Shown here one piece after another: positions 10,997 through 21,618 of a stretch of DNA of 64,000 bases. Below the pieces are notes generated by a model that was given only the letters and a program-made list of their open reading frames with translations, was not told where the DNA came from and ran no database searches. The stretch comes from Pseudomonas sp. PIC25 (lineage in GTDB: Bacteria > Pseudomonadota > Gammaproteobacteria > Pseudomonadales > Pseudomonadaceae): contig NZ_MUJY01000122.1 of NCBI RefSeq assembly GCF_002286785.1, positions 1 to 64,000 of the forward strand, given 5' to 3'. Position 1 is the stretch's first letter. Each line of letters begins with the position of its first letter. The position numbers and the translations under genes are program-made.

Positions 10997-12298
10997 TTAT
11001 TGCAAAGTATGTTGCTCGAGGAACTCGTTCGGCTGCAGCCCCGCCCGGCTCACCAGCCGATGCAACTCAACCCTCGGCAAACGCACTTCCAGCAGGCTGC
11101 TGCCTGTCTCGTCGTGCCCTTCGCTCAGAACCGCCCCCATGGCGAAAAACTGTGAACGCAGCCGCCCCAACTGTTGCGGCAACTGCAAAGTACCGACGAA
11201 CAGGTCGTCGCCCAACAGCTCGGCGATGGCCTGGCGCAACAGATCGAGACCGCGGCCGTCACGGGCCGACAGCCAGACACGCTGCGGCTTGCCCTGGGCA
11301 TCGCGCTGAAGCTGCGGCTCCATGCCGTCGAGCAGATCGAGCTTGTTGTACACCTCGAGCATCGGCAAGCCTTCCGCGCCGATTTCCCCCAGCACCGCCA
11401 TGACCTGCTCCATCTGAGCCATGCGCTCGGGCTCATGGGCGTCGATCACATGCAGGAGAAGGTCGGCATTGCTCGATTCCTCGAGCGTCGCGCGGAAGGC
11501 TTCCACCAGTTTGTGCGGGAGATGCCGGATGAAGCCCACCGTATCGGCCAGCACCACCGGCCCCAAGTCATCCAGCTCGAGGCGACGCAAGGTGGGATCG
11601 AGGGTGGCGAACAACTGGTTGGCCGCATAGACATCCGAAGACGTCAGGGCATTGAACAGCGTGGATTTGCCGGCGTTGGTATAGCCGACGAGGGAAACCG
11701 AGGGGATATCGGCGCGCTTGCGGCCACGACGGGCCTGCTCGCGCTGCCCTCGCACCTTTTCCAGCTTCTGCTTGATCTGGCGGATGCGAACACGCAACAA
11801 GCGGCGGTCGGTTTCCAACTGGGTTTCACCCGGACCGCGCAGGCCGATGCCGCCTTTTTGCCGCTCCAGGTGAGTCCAGCCTCGAACCAGGCGGGTGCTC
11901 ATGTGCTCCAGTTGGGCCAACTCGACCTGCAGCTTGCCTTCATGGGTGCGCGCGCGCTGGGCGAAAATGTCGAGAATCAGACCGGTACGATCCAGCACAC
12001 GACATTCGAAGGCGCGCTCAAGATTGCGTTCCTGACTGGGCGTGAGCGTGTGATTGAAGATCACCAGCTCGGCCTGTTCGGCCTTGACCCGCTGCTGAAG
12101 TTCTTCGACCTTGCCGCTGCCGATCAGATACCTGGCGGTCGGCTGGGTACGCGGTACGCTGACGAAAGCCACCGTATCGGCTCCAGCCGAAAATGCCAGT
12201 TCCTGGAATTCCTGCGGGTCTTCACGCGCTTCGGGATCTTGGCCATCCAGATGAACCAGGATGGCCCGCTCACCACCACCGGGGCGCTCGAAGAACAA
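10997..12298 (-). CDS. hflX: Ribosome-associated GTPase HflX
   Basis: A 433-residue GTPase that binds the 50S subunit and rescues or splits stalled 70S ribosomes, notably under heat stress. An N-terminal HflX domain and coiled-coil linker (to about residue 195) precede the G domain, with GYTNAGKSTLFNAL (G1), ADTVGFIRHLPH (G3) and YNKLDLLD (G4). The start codon appears to be TTG (TTG TTC TTC GAG) with AGGAG six bases upstream; no ATG or GTG fits the conserved N-terminus. It follows hfq by 12 bases, as in E. coli. Confidence 0.96.
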   Translation of the reverse strand: MFFERPGGGERAILVHLDGQDPEAREDPQEFQELAFSAGADTVAFVSVPRTQPTARYLIGSGKVEELQQRVKAEQAELVIFNHTLTPSQERNLERAFECRVLDRTGLILDIFAQRARTHEGKLQVELAQLEHMSTRLVRGWTHLERQKGGIGLRGPGETQLETDRRLLRVRIRQIKQKLEKVRGQREQARRGRKRADIPSVSLVGYTNAGKSTLFNALTSSDVYAANQLFATLDPTLRRLELDDLGPVVLADTVGFIRHLPHKLVEAFRATLEESSNADLLLHVIDAHEPERMAQMEQVMAVLGEIGAEGLPMLEVYNKLDLLDGMEPQLQRDAQGKPQRVWLSARDGRGLDLLRQAIAELLGDDLFVGTLQLPQQLGRLRSQFFAMGAVLSEGHDETGSSLLEVRLPRVELHRLVSRAGLQPNEFLEQHTLQ

Positions 12299-12310
12299 GG
12301 CGGGCTCCTA

Positions 12311-12661
<351 letters not shown>

Positions 12662-13630
12662 TCAGGTCAATATGGAGACCGACTCCAGGTATTTCAAGGC
12701 ACGTGGCAGATTGTCGCGGGCCAGGCTGTCAAGCCAGTGCAGATTGGTCCAGCTGCGCAACCAGGTGAACTGTCGCTTGGCCAGTTGGCGCGTGGCAATG
12801 ATGCCGCGCTCCTCCATCTCGTCCCGGGTCAGTCTGCCGTCCAGATAATCCCAGACCTGACGGTAACCCACTGCACGTATAGACGGCAGGCCAGCATGCA
12901 AGTCACTTCGTTCACGCAGAGTTTCGACCTCCCCGACAAAGCCCTGTTCCAGCATCAGCCGAAAACGCTGGGCAATGCGCTCATGCAATACTTGGCGCTG
13001 TGCCGGAGCGATGGCCAAGTGCGCGACAGTATAAGGCAAATGCCCAGTACCGGAGCCGTCTAAAGCGGGATTTTGCGCGGCCTGACGCTGGCGATGTGCT
13101 GTCATTGTCACTCCACTGACCCGGTAAACTTCCAGCGCCCGCGTCAGACGTTGCGGATCGTTGGGGTGGATGCGCGCCGCCGACTCCGGGTCCACTTCCT
13201 GCAATTCCCGGTGCAATGCGGCCCATCCCTCCACCGCCGCGCGCGCCTCCAGTTCGGCACGTACCGCCGGATCGGCGCTGGGCATGTCTGCCAGACCTTC
13301 CAGCAATGCCTTGTAATACAACATGGTGCCGCCAACGAGCAGCGGAATGCGGCCCGCTGCCGTGATTTCAGCCATCGCTGCCAGTGCATCGTCGCGGAAC
13401 TCGGCAGCCGAATAACTTTCGGCAGGGTCACGAATATCAATCAGGCGATGAGGGAACTCCGCGAGCACGTCCTTCGACGGCTTGGCGGTGCCGATGTCCA
13501 TGCCGCGATAGATCAGAGCCGAATCGACGCTGATCAGTTCGCAAGGCAATACCCGCGACAGCTCCAGGGCGAGGTCGGTCTTGCCGGCTGCGGTGGGGCC
13601 CATGAGGAAGATGGCGGGAGGAAGGGACAT
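12662..13630 (-). CDS. miaA: tRNA dimethylallyltransferase MiaA
   Basis: Transfers a dimethylallyl group to N6 of A37 in tRNAs that read UNN codons. The 322-residue protein has the P-loop [14 protein letters not shown] near the N-terminus, the [16 protein letters not shown] segment that binds tRNA and contains the general base Asp, and [14 protein letters not shown]. It is followed by hfq 96 bases downstream; in enterobacteria hfq is transcribed partly from promoters inside and after miaA, and the gap could hold such a promoter. Confidence 0.97.
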   Translation of the reverse strand: MSLPPAIFLMGPTAAGKTDLALELSRVLPCELISVDSALIYRGMDIGTAKPSKDVLAEFPHRLIDIRDPAESYSAAEFRDDALAAMAEITAAGRIPLLVGGTMLYYKALLEGLADMPSADPAVRAELEARAAVEGWAALHRELQEVDPESAARIHPNDPQRLTRALEVYRVSGVTMTAHRQRQAAQNPALDGSGTGHLPYTVAHLAIAPAQRQVLHERIAQRFRLMLEQGFVGEVETLRERSDLHAGLPSIRAVGYRQVWDYLDGRLTRDEMEERGIIATRQLAKRQFTWLRSWTNLHWLDSLARDNLPRALKYLESVSILT

Positions 13631-13699
13631 GGAGACGGTACGGGCAACAGACTTGACCTAAAGGCTACAGGTTTTGCCGGAAACCTGCAGCCAGAGGAC

Positions 13700-15595
13700 T
13701 CAACGTCCGCGAAGAAACAGCTTGTCGAGGTCGTCCATGCCCAGCTGGGTCCAGGTCGGGCGGCCGTGGTTGCACTGACCGCTCCGCTCGGTGTGCTCCA
13801 TGTCGCGCAGCAAAGCGTTCATTTCCGGAAGGGTCAGCCGCCGGTTGGCGCGGACCGCACCATGGCAGGCCATGGTCGCCAACAGCTCGTTGAGATGCGC
13901 CTGAATGCGGTCGCTGGTGCCGTACTCCAGCAGATCGGACAGGACGTCACGAACCAGCTGGGTCGCCTCGGCCTGTTTGAGCAGTGCAGGAATCTGTCGG
14001 ATCGCCAGGGTTTCCGGGCCGAGGCGCTGCAATTCGAAGCCCAGCCGCTGGAACCAGCCGCCATGCTCCTCGGCGCAATCCGCCTCGCGCTGGCTGACCG
14101 CAATGGATTCAGGCACCAGCAACGGCTGACCACGCAAGCCCTCGCTGGCCATCGCCGTTTTCAGGCGCTCGTAGGTGATCCGCTCATGAGCGGCATGCAT
14201 GTCTACCAGCACGAGTCCCAGCGCGTTTTCGGCCAGGATGTAAACACCCTTGAGCTGCGCCAGCGCATAACCCAGCGGCGGGATATCCCCGCTGTTGTCC
14301 GGCAAAGACGTGGAACGCTGGGCATCGGGCAAGGGCGAGAAGAACTCCCGGTAGGCGCCCTGGGCTTCCGCCAGCGAGGGAGGCGTCTCCCGAGGCGTCG
14401 GCACGTAACCACCACCCGTTCCACGCCAGGATGTAGTGGCCGTCGGCTGCTCCAGCACACTGGCCGCCAGGCTCATCTCGCCCTGCGGCCCGAATTCACC
14501 GGCCGCCGGACCACTCGGCCGAACGACGGCGGCCGTGGCTGCGGGCGGCGCCAATTGGTCCTCGGGGCGCACCTCACCCAAGGCACGGTGCAAGGTGCCA
14601 TAGAGGAAGTCGTGGACCATCCGGCTGTCGCGGAAGCGAACTTCGTGCTTGGTCGGATGGACGTTGACGTCGACCACGGCGGGATCGACCTCGAGGAACA
14701 GCACGAAGGTGGGGTGACGGCCGTTGTACAGCACGTCGCGGTAGGCCTGGCGTACCGCATGCGCCACCAACTTGTCGCGCACCATGCGGCCGTTGACATA
14801 GAAATATTGAAGGTCCGCCTGGCTGCGCGAGAAGGTCGGCAGACCGACCCAGCCCCAGAGGTGCAAGCCATTGCGCTCGATCTCGATGGGTAGCGCCTGT
14901 TCGAGGAACGCCGGACCGCAAACGGAGGCCACACGGCGCGCACGGGCGATCTCATCGGGCGCTTCGTGCAATGCCAGGACGCTCTTGCCGTTGTGCCGCA
15001 AATGGAAGGCCACATCGAAACGCGCCAACGCCAGCCGCTTGATGACTTCCTGCAGGTGATCGAATTCGGTCTTTTCCGCACGCAGGAATTTGCGTCGCGC
15101 CGGCGTATTGAAGAACAGGTCGCGCACCTCCACCGAGGTGCCGACCGGATGCGCGGCGGGCCGCACGCGCGGCGCCATGTCCCGCCCTTCGGTTTCCACT
15201 TGCCAGGCCTGTTCGGCATCGCGGGTTCGGGAGGTGAGGGTCAGGCGGGCCACGGAGCTGATCGACGCCAGGGCCTCGCCCCGAAAGCCCAGGCTCATCA
15301 CCCGTTCGAGGTCTTCCAGCTCGCGAATCTTGCTGGTGGCGTGACGCGCCAGAGCCAGCGGCAGATCGTCAGCGGGAATGCCGCCACCGTCGTCACGCAC
15401 CCGCAGCAGCTTGATGCCGCCCTGCTCGACCTCGACATCGATGCGGCGAGCGCCGGCGTCCAGGCTGTTCTCCAGCAATTCCTTGATGACCGAAGCCGGT
15501 CGCTCGACCACCTCGCCCGCCGCGATCTGGTTGGCGAGCCGCGGACTGAGCAGTTGGATGCGCGGCAACACCGCCGGTTCCTCGAAGTGGCTCAT
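13700..15595 (-). CDS. mutL: DNA mismatch repair protein MutL
   Basis: A 631-residue GHKL ATPase that links MutS mismatch recognition to strand removal. N-terminal ATPase motifs are ENSLDAGA (motif I), DDGGGI (motif II) and [16 protein letters not shown] (motif III), followed by a Pro/Ala-rich linker and the C-terminal dimerisation domain. The C-terminal domain carries D465-M-H-A-A-H-E470-x4-E475, matching the endonuclease motif DQHA(X)2E(X)4E except Q to M. E. coli MutL lacks this motif; Pseudomonas lacks MutH, which fits an endonuclease-active MutL. The start overlaps the amiB stop (ATGA). Confidence 0.97.
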   Translation of the reverse strand: MSHFEEPAVLPRIQLLSPRLANQIAAGEVVERPASVIKELLENSLDAGARRIDVEVEQGGIKLLRVRDDGGGIPADDLPLALARHATSKIRELEDLERVMSLGFRGEALASISSVARLTLTSRTRDAEQAWQVETEGRDMAPRVRPAAHPVGTSVEVRDLFFNTPARRKFLRAEKTEFDHLQEVIKRLALARFDVAFHLRHNGKSVLALHEAPDEIARARRVASVCGPAFLEQALPIEIERNGLHLWGWVGLPTFSRSQADLQYFYVNGRMVRDKLVAHAVRQAYRDVLYNGRHPTFVLFLEVDPAVVDVNVHPTKHEVRFRDSRMVHDFLYGTLHRALGEVRPEDQLAPPAATAAVVRPSGPAAGEFGPQGEMSLAASVLEQPTATTSWRGTGGGYVPTPRETPPSLAEAQGAYREFFSPLPDAQRSTSLPDNSGDIPPLGYALAQLKGVYILAENALGLVLVDMHAAHERITYERLKTAMASEGLRGQPLLVPESIAVSQREADCAEEHGGWFQRLGFELQRLGPETLAIRQIPALLKQAEATQLVRDVLSDLLEYGTSDRIQAHLNELLATMACHGAVRANRRLTLPEMNALLRDMEHTERSGQCNHGRPTWTQLGMDDLDKLFLRGR

Positions 15596-17031
15596 GGTTG
15601 AGCCGCCAGGGCCGTCGCCGGAATGCTCAGGACCTGCCCGACCTTGATGACATCGTTTTTCAGGCCATTGGCCGTACGCAGCGCCGGCAGGCTGACCTGG
15701 TAACGCTGGGCGATCAGCGCCAGGCTTTCGCCGGACGTCACCACGTGCTCGTGCGGCGCCTGGGTGATCTTGCCCTCGTCGCGCAGCCAGGCGATGTAGG
15801 TGCCAGGCGGCGGATTGCGCTGGAAGAATTGGCGAATGCCGGTGTGGATCGAGCGCGCCAGCGATTGCTGATGGCTGGCGCTGGCCAGCTTGGCCGCCTC
15901 ACCGGGATTGGAAATGAAGCCCGTTTCCACCAGGATCGAGGGGATGTCCGGCGACTTCAGCACCATGAACCCGGCCTGCTCCACCCGTCGTTTGTGCAGC
16001 GGTGTGATGCGCCCCATGCTGCTGAGGACCTTCTGCCCCACGTCTAGGCTGGAGGACAGCGAGGCGGTCATCGACAGATCGAGCAGCACGCCGGCGAGCA
16101 TGCGGTCCTTGTCGTCCAGGGTCACGCTGCCGGCGCCGCCGATCAGGTCAGAACGGTTTTCATTGTCGGCCAGCCAGCGAGCGGTTTCCGACGTCGCGCC
16201 CCGATCAGAAAGGGCGAATACCGAGGCCCCGAACGCGCTGCTGCGCGGTGCGGCATCGGCATGCACGGAAACGAACAGGTCCGCGCCCTGCTTGCGGGCG
16301 ATCTCGGTGCGCTTACGCAAAGGAATGAAGTAATCGCCAGTTCGCACCAACTCGGCACGGAAACCTTTTTCCGCGTTGATCTGGCGCTGCAGCTCCTTGG
16401 CGATGGCCAGCACCACGTCTTTTTCCCGCGCCCCTTTCGGGCCGATGGCCCCCGGGTCTTCCCCACCGTGGCCGGCATCGATGGCAATGACGATATCGCG
16501 CTTGGCATTGGGCATCGCTGGCAACTTCACCGCCGGCTGAGTCGGCGTCACCGGGGTCTGCGGAACGGAAGCTGTAGTAGTAGCCGGCACCTTGGGAGCG
16601 GTATCGGCGCCCTGGTCGAACAGGTCGACGACCAGGCGATGGCCGTACTGCTGGTTTGGCGCCAGGGTGAAACTCTTCGGGTCGACCGCCGCGGAAAGGT
16701 CGAGCACCACCCGCAGGTCGGTGGGCGTGCGCTGCGCGGAGCGAATGCTCGTGATCGGCGTATTGCTGAGGGAAAGCTGCTCGAGCTGAGTGGCGAGCTG
16801 CGCACCGTTGACATCAATGACGATGCGGTTAGGCGCGGTCAGGGTGAATACGTTGTGCTGCACCGGCCCGGACAGATCGAAGACCAGACGGGTGTTGTCC
16901 GGAGCCCGCCACAGGCGTACGCCACGCACCTCGGTGGCCGCCAGGGCATCCGCGGCCACGGCCGCAAGCAGGACCCCCAAACCGGCGAACATCGCGCGCA
17001 AGCGCATACCCAACCCCATTATGTTTTTCAT
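15592..17031 (-). CDS. amiB: N-acetylmuramoyl-L-alanine amidase AmiB
   Basis: A periplasmic zinc amidase that cuts the stem peptide from septal peptidoglycan for daughter-cell separation. The 479-residue protein has a signal peptide (about residues 1-32), a AMIN domain for septal targeting (about 35-140), a Pro/Thr-rich linker, the Amidase_3 domain and a C-terminal LysM domain ([16 protein letters not shown]). Zinc ligands are visible in [13 protein letters not shown], the conserved Glu region and VSVHADA; the catalytic Glu lies in [11 protein letters not shown] chose the ATG at [10 protein letters not shown] because it overlaps the tsaE stop (ATGA). Confidence 0.96.
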   Translation of the reverse strand: MKNIMGLGMRLRAMFAGLGVLLAAVAADALAATEVRGVRLWRAPDNTRLVFDLSGPVQHNVFTLTAPNRIVIDVNGAQLATQLEQLSLSNTPITSIRSAQRTPTDLRVVLDLSAAVDPKSFTLAPNQQYGHRLVVDLFDQGADTAPKVPATTTASVPQTPVTPTQPAVKLPAMPNAKRDIVIAIDAGHGGEDPGAIGPKGAREKDVVLAIAKELQRQINAEKGFRAELVRTGDYFIPLRKRTEIARKQGADLFVSVHADAAPRSSAFGASVFALSDRGATSETARWLADNENRSDLIGGAGSVTLDDKDRMLAGVLLDLSMTASLSSSLDVGQKVLSSMGRITPLHKRRVEQAGFMVLKSPDIPSILVETGFISNPGEAAKLASASHQQSLARSIHTGIRQFFQRNPPPGTYIAWLRDEGKITQAPHEHVVTSGESLALIAQRYQVSLPALRTANGLKNDVIKVGQVLSIPATALAAQP

Positions 17032-17495
17032 GCTCCCATGGCCAATGCGGCACACCAGGCTTCGCCACGCGCACCTTGCGCTTCCAGGCGAAGCGAACGG
17101 CCACCCATTTGCGGACTAATGGTAATGTCCAGGTCGGCCTTTGGCAAAACGCCGGCACCCCGCTGGGGCCATTCAACCAGACACAGGGCGTCGCCCTCGA
17201 AATAGTCGCGAATCCCCAGGAACTCCAACTCTTCCGGATCGGCAAGACGATACAGGTCGAAGTGATAGACCCTCGCTTCACCGACTTCGTAAGGCTCGAC
17301 CAGTGTGAACGTCGGGCTCTTGACCGCCCCCGCATGCCCCAGCCCGCGCAGGATGCCGCGCGACAGGGTGGTCTTGCCGGCACCGAGATCGCCATGCAGA
17401 TAGATCACCCCGCGTCCGGCGGTGGCCTCGGCGATGCGTGCCCCGAGCTCGAGCATCGCCGCTTCGTCGGCAGCGAACAACGTCATTTCAGACAC
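17028..17495 (-). CDS. tsaE: tRNA threonylcarbamoyladenosine biosynthesis ATPase TsaE
   Basis: A 155-residue P-loop ATPase that drives turnover of the TsaBD complex in making t6A37 of tRNAs reading ANN codons. Walker A is GDLGAGKTT and the downstream switch-like element is [23 protein letters not shown] is also conserved. The start is GTG with GGAGGAG eight bases upstream, overlapping nnrD by 13 bases; an ATG at 17486 (ATGA overlap with nnrD) is the alternative. It is translationally coupled with nnrD before it and amiB after it. Confidence 0.94.
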   Translation of the reverse strand: MSEMTLFAADEAAMLELGARIAEATAGRGVIYLHGDLGAGKTTLSRGILRGLGHAGAVKSPTFTLVEPYEVGEARVYHFDLYRLADPEELEFLGIRDYFEGDALCLVEWPQRGAGVLPKADLDITISPQMGGRSLRLEAQGARGEAWCAALAMGA

Positions 17496-18982
17496 GGCGA
17501 CTGCTCCTCCAGCAGTTGACGAACGGTAGCGATCAGATCACCCGCGGCCAGCCCCCGCCCCAGCGCACCCACCTGTTCGCCGGCAGCGGCGTGCAGCCAA
17601 ACGGCCAGGCAGGCCGCTTCGAAAGCGGGCAGCCCCTGCGCCAGGAGCGCGCCGGTCAGGCCGGCCAGGACATCGCCGAGCCCGGCACTGGCCATGGCCG
17701 GATGGCCCCGGTCGCAGAGTGCCAGCCGCCCGTCCGGTGCCGCCACCAGACTGCCGGCGCCCTTGAGCACCACGACTGCCTGGTAGCGCGCCGCCAATGC
17801 CCTGGCCGCGGCGGGACGGTCCCCTTGGATAGCCTGGACGGATTGCCCCAGTAAACGGCTGGCCTCCCCCGGATGCGGCGTGATCACGCAACCTTCCGGC
17901 AAAGAGACAGCGCCAGCCGCCAACAGATTCAACGCATCGGCATCCCAGACCTGGGCCAGCCCGACGCCGGCCACCGCCGAAAGCAGGCTGCGCCCCCAGG
18001 CCATCTGCCCGAGGCCCGGCCCGACCACCAGCACATCCGCCCGCTCGACGAGGGGAAGCAACTGGTTCGCCGACGCCACGGCGACAGCCATCACTTCCGG
18101 ACGACGCGCCAACACAGCAGGCACGTGCTCGGCACGGGTCGCCAGGGAGACCATGCCGGCACCGGTGCGCAAAGCGCTTTCGGCCGCCAGCAGAGCAGCA
18201 CCGCCCATGCCCCGGTCGCCGCCAACCACCAGCAGATGGCCATATTGCCCCTTGTGAGCCGTACGTGGGCGCGGCGCCAGTCTAGGTAAGCTTGAAGAGG
18301 CCAGCCGAATCGCTTGCACCGGTGTCTGAGCGACGATTGTGGCGTCACCCTGCAGATCGTCGAACACCAGCTCGCCGACCAAGGCCGGCGCCTCGGCGGT
18401 GAACAAGCCAAGTTTCAGCCCGATGAAGGTCACCGTCAGGTCGGAGCGCACCGCAACACCCAGGACCCGTCCGGTATCCGCGCAAAGCCCGGAGGGAATA
18501 TCCACCGCCAGCACCGGCGCCTCGCTGGCGTTCATCAGACGAATCGCCTGGGCATAGGGCTCACGTACATCGCCGCTCAGGCCGGTACCGAGCAAGGCAT
18601 CCACCAGTACCCCGTGCAGGGCGGCGCATTCGCTCCACGCCTGGATGGGGACGCCAGCGGCGCGCGCCTCGGCATGGGCCAGAGCCGCATCACCGGACAG
18701 TTGTGCCGGATCGCCTACGGCCAACACCTGCACCTGCCAGCCGGCGCGCCGGGCCAATACCGCCACTAGGTAGCCATCACCCGCATTGTTGCCGCGCCCC
18801 GCCAGCACGGTCACGCAGCCAGCATCCGGCCAGCGCCGGCGTAACGCGCGCCAGGTGGCATGGGCTGCCCGCTGCATCAATTCGAAACCGGGCGTACCCG
18901 CGGCAATCAGCCGGGCATCCAAGTCGCGGACCTGGGCGGCGGTGTGCAATCTCGTGGGGAAATCGTCGTGAGGATGCGGCAT
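17483..18982 (-). CDS. nnrD: Bifunctional NAD(P)HX epimerase / ADP-dependent dehydratase
   Basis: Repairs hydrated NADH and NADPH: an N-terminal YjeF_N-type epimerase interconverts R and S forms, and the C-terminal ribokinase-like domain dehydrates the S form using ADP. The 499-residue length fits the fused enzyme. The epimerase half shows [16 protein letters not shown]; the dehydratase half shows [36 protein letters not shown] and the nucleotide site [21 protein letters not shown] chose the ATG at MPHPHDDF because the upstream GTG start would lie at or before the likely transcription start. First gene of the long series down to hflC. Confidence 0.94.
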   Translation of the reverse strand: MPHPHDDFPTRLHTAAQVRDLDARLIAAGTPGFELMQRAAHATWRALRRRWPDAGCVTVLAGRGNNAGDGYLVAVLARRAGWQVQVLAVGDPAQLSGDAALAHAEARAAGVPIQAWSECAALHGVLVDALLGTGLSGDVREPYAQAIRLMNASEAPVLAVDIPSGLCADTGRVLGVAVRSDLTVTFIGLKLGLFTAEAPALVGELVFDDLQGDATIVAQTPVQAIRLASSSLPRLAPRPRTAHKGQYGHLLVVGGDRGMGGAALLAAESALRTGAGMVSLATRAEHVPAVLARRPEVMAVAVASANQLLPLVERADVLVVGPGLGQMAWGRSLLSAVAGVGLAQVWDADALNLLAAGAVSLPEGCVITPHPGEASRLLGQSVQAIQGDRPAAARALAARYQAVVVLKGAGSLVAAPDGRLALCDRGHPAMASAGLGDVLAGLTGALLAQGLPAFEAACLAVWLHAAAGEQVGALGRGLAAGDLIATVRQLLEEQSPCLK

Positions 18983-19022
18983 AGGTCGGCAGGATTCGGC
19001 GGCAGCGGCGAGGTCTGGCAGA

Positions 19023-19028
19023 ATTATA
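19023..19028 (-). promoter_or_regulatory. Candidate -10 element for nnrD-tsaE-amiB
   Basis: A consensus TATAAT on the minus strand, about 40 bases before the chosen nnrD ATG. A clear -35 is not seen at 16-18 bases. The position argues against the longer GTG start of nnrD at 19033. Confidence 0.5.
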
Positions 19029-19059
19029 CGCACCTCGGTCCCGCGTTTCCCTGTCCCGC

Positions 19060-20124
19060 ATGTCTATCCCCCTCGATGATCTTGCCGCACTCGCACACTC
19101 CATCAAGGAGTGGGGGCGCGAGCTGGGCTTCCAGCAGGTCGGCATCGCGGGCGTCGATCTGGCCGAGCATGAAGCCCATCTGCAACGCTGGCTGGACGCC
19201 GGCTACCACGGCGAGATGGACTACATGGCGGCTCACGGCACCAAGCGTTCTCGCCCCGCCGAGCTGGTCCCGGGCACCCTGCGGGTGATTTCGCTGCGCA
19301 TGGACTACCTGCCGGGCGACACCCTCATGGCGCAGCGGTTGGCCGAGCCGGAGAAGGCCTATGTCTCGCGCTACGCCCTCGGACGCGACTACCACAAGCT
19401 GATCCGCAAGCGCCTGCAGCAACTGGCCGAACGCATCCAGGCGGCCATCGGCCCGCTCGGCTACCGCGCCTTCGTCGACAGCGCCCCAGTGCTGGAAAAG
19501 GCCATCGCGGAACAGGCCGGGCTCGGCTGGATCGGCAAGAACACCCTGGTGCTCAACCGCAAGGCCGGCAGTTACTTCTTTCTCGGCGAGTTGTTCGTCG
19601 ACGTGCCGCTACCCGTCGATGCACCCCACGGCAGCGAACACTGCGGGCGCTGCAGCGCCTGCCTGGACATCTGCCCGACCGCCGCCTTCGTCGGGCCCTA
19701 CATGCTGGATGCGCGACGCTGCATTTCCTACCTGACCATCGAACTCAAGGGCAGCATTCCCGAAGCGCTGCGTCCACTGATCGGCAATCGGGTGTTCGGC
19801 TGCGACGATTGCCAGATCGTCTGTCCTTGGAACCGCTTCGCCCGCCCCAGCGCGCAAGGCGACTTCCAGCCACGCCACGGCCTGGACAACGTGGAGCTGG
19901 CCGCGTTGTTTCTGTGGAGCGAAGAGGAATTCCTTAGCCGCACCGAAGGCTCGCCGCTGCGCCGTGCCGGCTACGAACGCTGGCTACGCAACCTGGCCGT
20001 AGGGCTGGGCAACGCCCCAGCGACGATTCCGGTGATCGAAGCCCTGAAAGCCCGGCGCGAGCATCCGTCGGAACTGGTGCGAGAGCATGTGGAATGGGCG
20101 CTCGCCCGCCATGGCGAGCGCTGA
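19060..20124 (+). CDS. queG: Epoxyqueuosine reductase QueG
   Basis: Catalyses the last step of queuosine synthesis, reduction of epoxyqueuosine to queuosine in the wobble position of GUN tRNAs. A cobalamin-dependent iron-sulphur protein of 354 residues. A B12-binding N-terminal domain is followed by the ferredoxin-like part with C195-x2-C198-x2-C201-x3-C205 (CGRCSACLDICP) and C248-x2-C251-x3-C255 (CDDCQIVCPWNR), which hold two 4Fe-4S clusters, and a HEAT-like C-terminal region. It is divergent from nnrD with only 77 bases between the two start codons, and convergent with orn five bases after its stop. Confidence 0.96.
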   Translation: MSIPLDDLAALAHSIKEWGRELGFQQVGIAGVDLAEHEAHLQRWLDAGYHGEMDYMAAHGTKRSRPAELVPGTLRVISLRMDYLPGDTLMAQRLAEPEKAYVSRYALGRDYHKLIRKRLQQLAERIQAAIGPLGYRAFVDSAPVLEKAIAEQAGLGWIGKNTLVLNRKAGSYFFLGELFVDVPLPVDAPHGSEHCGRCSACLDICPTAAFVGPYMLDARRCISYLTIELKGSIPEALRPLIGNRVFGCDDCQIVCPWNRFARPSAQGDFQPRHGLDNVELAALFLWSEEEFLSRTEGSPLRRAGYERWLRNLAVGLGNAPATIPVIEALKARREHPSELVREHVEWALARHGER

Positions 20125-20129
20125 CGCGA

Positions 20130-20672
20130 TCAGTACTTGATGAAGTGTTCGCGGTAGTGGCGGAGCTCCGCGATCGACTCGCGAATGTCGTCCAGTGCCA
20201 AGTGCACGCCGCCTTTCTTGAAGCTGTCGCGAACCTGCGGCGCCCAGCGGGCGGCCAACTCCTTGAGGGTGGAGACATCCAGGTTGCGGTAGTGGAAATA
20301 GGCTTCCAGCTTCGGCATCCGGCGATAGAGGAAGCGACGATCCTGGCAGATGCTGTTGCCACAGATCGGCGATTTACCCTTCGGTACCCACTTTTCCAGG
20401 AACTCCAGCGTCATCGCCTCGGCCTGCGCGGTATCGATGCGGCTCTCCCGCACGCGCTGGGTCAACCCGCTCTGCCCATGGGTCCGGGTATTCCACTCGT
20501 CCATGCCCGCGAGAATCTCGTCGCTCTGGTGGATGGCGATCACCGGTCCTTCGGCAAGCACATTCAGGTCGCTGTCGGTAACGATGGTGGCCATTTCGAT
20601 GATGACGTCGCGATCGGGGTCGAGGCCGGTCATCTCGAGGTCGATCCAGATCAGGTTCTGCGGGTTCTGCAT
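20130..20672 (-). CDS. orn: Oligoribonuclease
   Basis: A 180-residue DEDDh-family 3'-5' exonuclease that hydrolyses dinucleotides. In Pseudomonas it clears pGpG, the product of EAL phosphodiesterases, so it sets cyclic-di-GMP turnover. Exo I is WIDLEMTG (catalytic Asp and Glu), exo II includes [16 protein letters not shown], and exo III has the catalytic His and Asp in HLALDDI. GAGGAG lies eight bases before the ATG. It is convergent with queG. Confidence 0.98.
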   Translation of the reverse strand: MQNPQNLIWIDLEMTGLDPDRDVIIEMATIVTDSDLNVLAEGPVIAIHQSDEILAGMDEWNTRTHGQSGLTQRVRESRIDTAQAEAMTLEFLEKWVPKGKSPICGNSICQDRRFLYRRMPKLEAYFHYRNLDVSTLKELAARWAPQVRDSFKKGGVHLALDDIRESIAELRHYREHFIKY

Positions 20673-20700
20673 GGGGGTACTCCTCGGCTAGGTGCGCAGT

Positions 20701-21510
20701 TTAGCGGTTTTCTTCGAGGCCAGCAGGCACTGCGCCATCCATCCGCCAGACCAACAGGCGAGACTGCCGCCAGTCCTCCAGCGGGATTTCCTCCGAGGGC
20801 GCCACGCCGGGAACGGCGAACGAATTGCTGACCAGCAATGCCTCCGGTTGCATTTCCGCCTGCGCCTTGCGCCACAGCGCTGCCATCGGCGCCGGAGAGA
20901 GGAAGCAATAAACGACGTCGAAGACCGCCAGATCGATTTTCCACAAGCTCAGATAGCGCACCCGGCAGTTACCGAGCGGCAGACTGCGCAACCAGGCCAC
21001 CAAGAAGACCAGCGGCGCTGTCTCGACACCGACGAAGTGTCCCTGGGGATACCGCTTCGCCAGACGGCACAGGGTCCCGGCCAACCCGCAACCGAGGTCG
21101 ACGAAAGCGAACCCCGGCGCCTGCCCGGCGAGCAACTCGTCCAGCTTCCGCTCGCACGCCTTGCCGCTGAGATACAACGGTACCCGCTCGCCGAAGCTGT
21201 TCCAGTTCACCAGCAACAGGACGAGAAAACCCAGGAGATAAGCCCAGGGCGGCAACGCCGACGTTATCGCCAGCACCAGCCCCGGCACGAAGAGCAGATT
21301 GATCGGCAGCCACCAGCGCGACAGCCCCAACCAAACACCCAGCCCGGCAGCCAGCGCGCCCTGGGCCAGCGCCGCCTGCATCAGCGTGGGGCGCCAGCCG
21401 GACAGTCCGGACAGCAGTTGCAGAGAAGCGAACACCAGCGCCACGGCGACAAGCTGACAGAGCAACGCCAGCAAAGCCGGAAATCTGTTGCGCAGCCGCG
21501 CGATCATCAT
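20701..21510 (-). CDS. Membrane-anchored class I SAM-dependent methyltransferase
   Basis: A 269-residue protein with three to four hydrophobic helices in its first half (about residues 10-120) and a Rossmann-type methyltransferase domain in its second half. The SAM-binding motif I is [12 protein letters not shown], followed by [19 protein letters not shown]. This glycine loop followed by E and a hydrophobic V/W-L-V-A segment recalls the FAM173/ATPSC-KMT type of membrane lysine methyltransferases; that is inference from pattern only. The substrate is unknown. GAGGG lies before two adjacent ATG codons (21510 and 21507). It lies between orn and rsgA, divergent from rsgA; I do not recall it in PAO1. 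Confidence 0.8.
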   Translation of the reverse strand: MMIARLRNRFPALLALLCQLVAVALVFASLQLLSGLSGWRPTLMQAALAQGALAAGLGVWLGLSRWWLPINLLFVPGLVLAITSALPPWAYLLGFLVLLLVNWNSFGERVPLYLSGKACERKLDELLAGQAPGFAFVDLGCGLAGTLCRLAKRYPQGHFVGVETAPLVFLVAWLRSLPLGNCRVRYLSLWKIDLAVFDVVYCFLSPAPMAALWRKAQAEMQPEALLVSNSFAVPGVAPSEEIPLEDWRQSRLLVWRMDGAVPAGLEENR

Positions 21511-21618
21511 GGAGCCCTCGAATGGTTCGGCGCCAGTGTAGCCAAGCCGGGACCGCCGTCCGCAATGGCCCATGCTAAACTCGCTGCCGCTTTTTCGCTC
21601 ACCTCACTCGGACGCCAA

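Noticed and set aside
15592-17031. Possible phage-type endolysin
   Set aside because: AMIN, Amidase_3 and LysM domains with a signal peptide, between tsaE and mutL, identify the housekeeping amidase AmiB.
20692-21618. A 309-codon upstream extension of the rsgA frame
   Set aside because: RsgA similarity starts at the ATG at 21619. The extension is antisense to the methyltransferase gene and has low-complexity Gln/Arg/His content.
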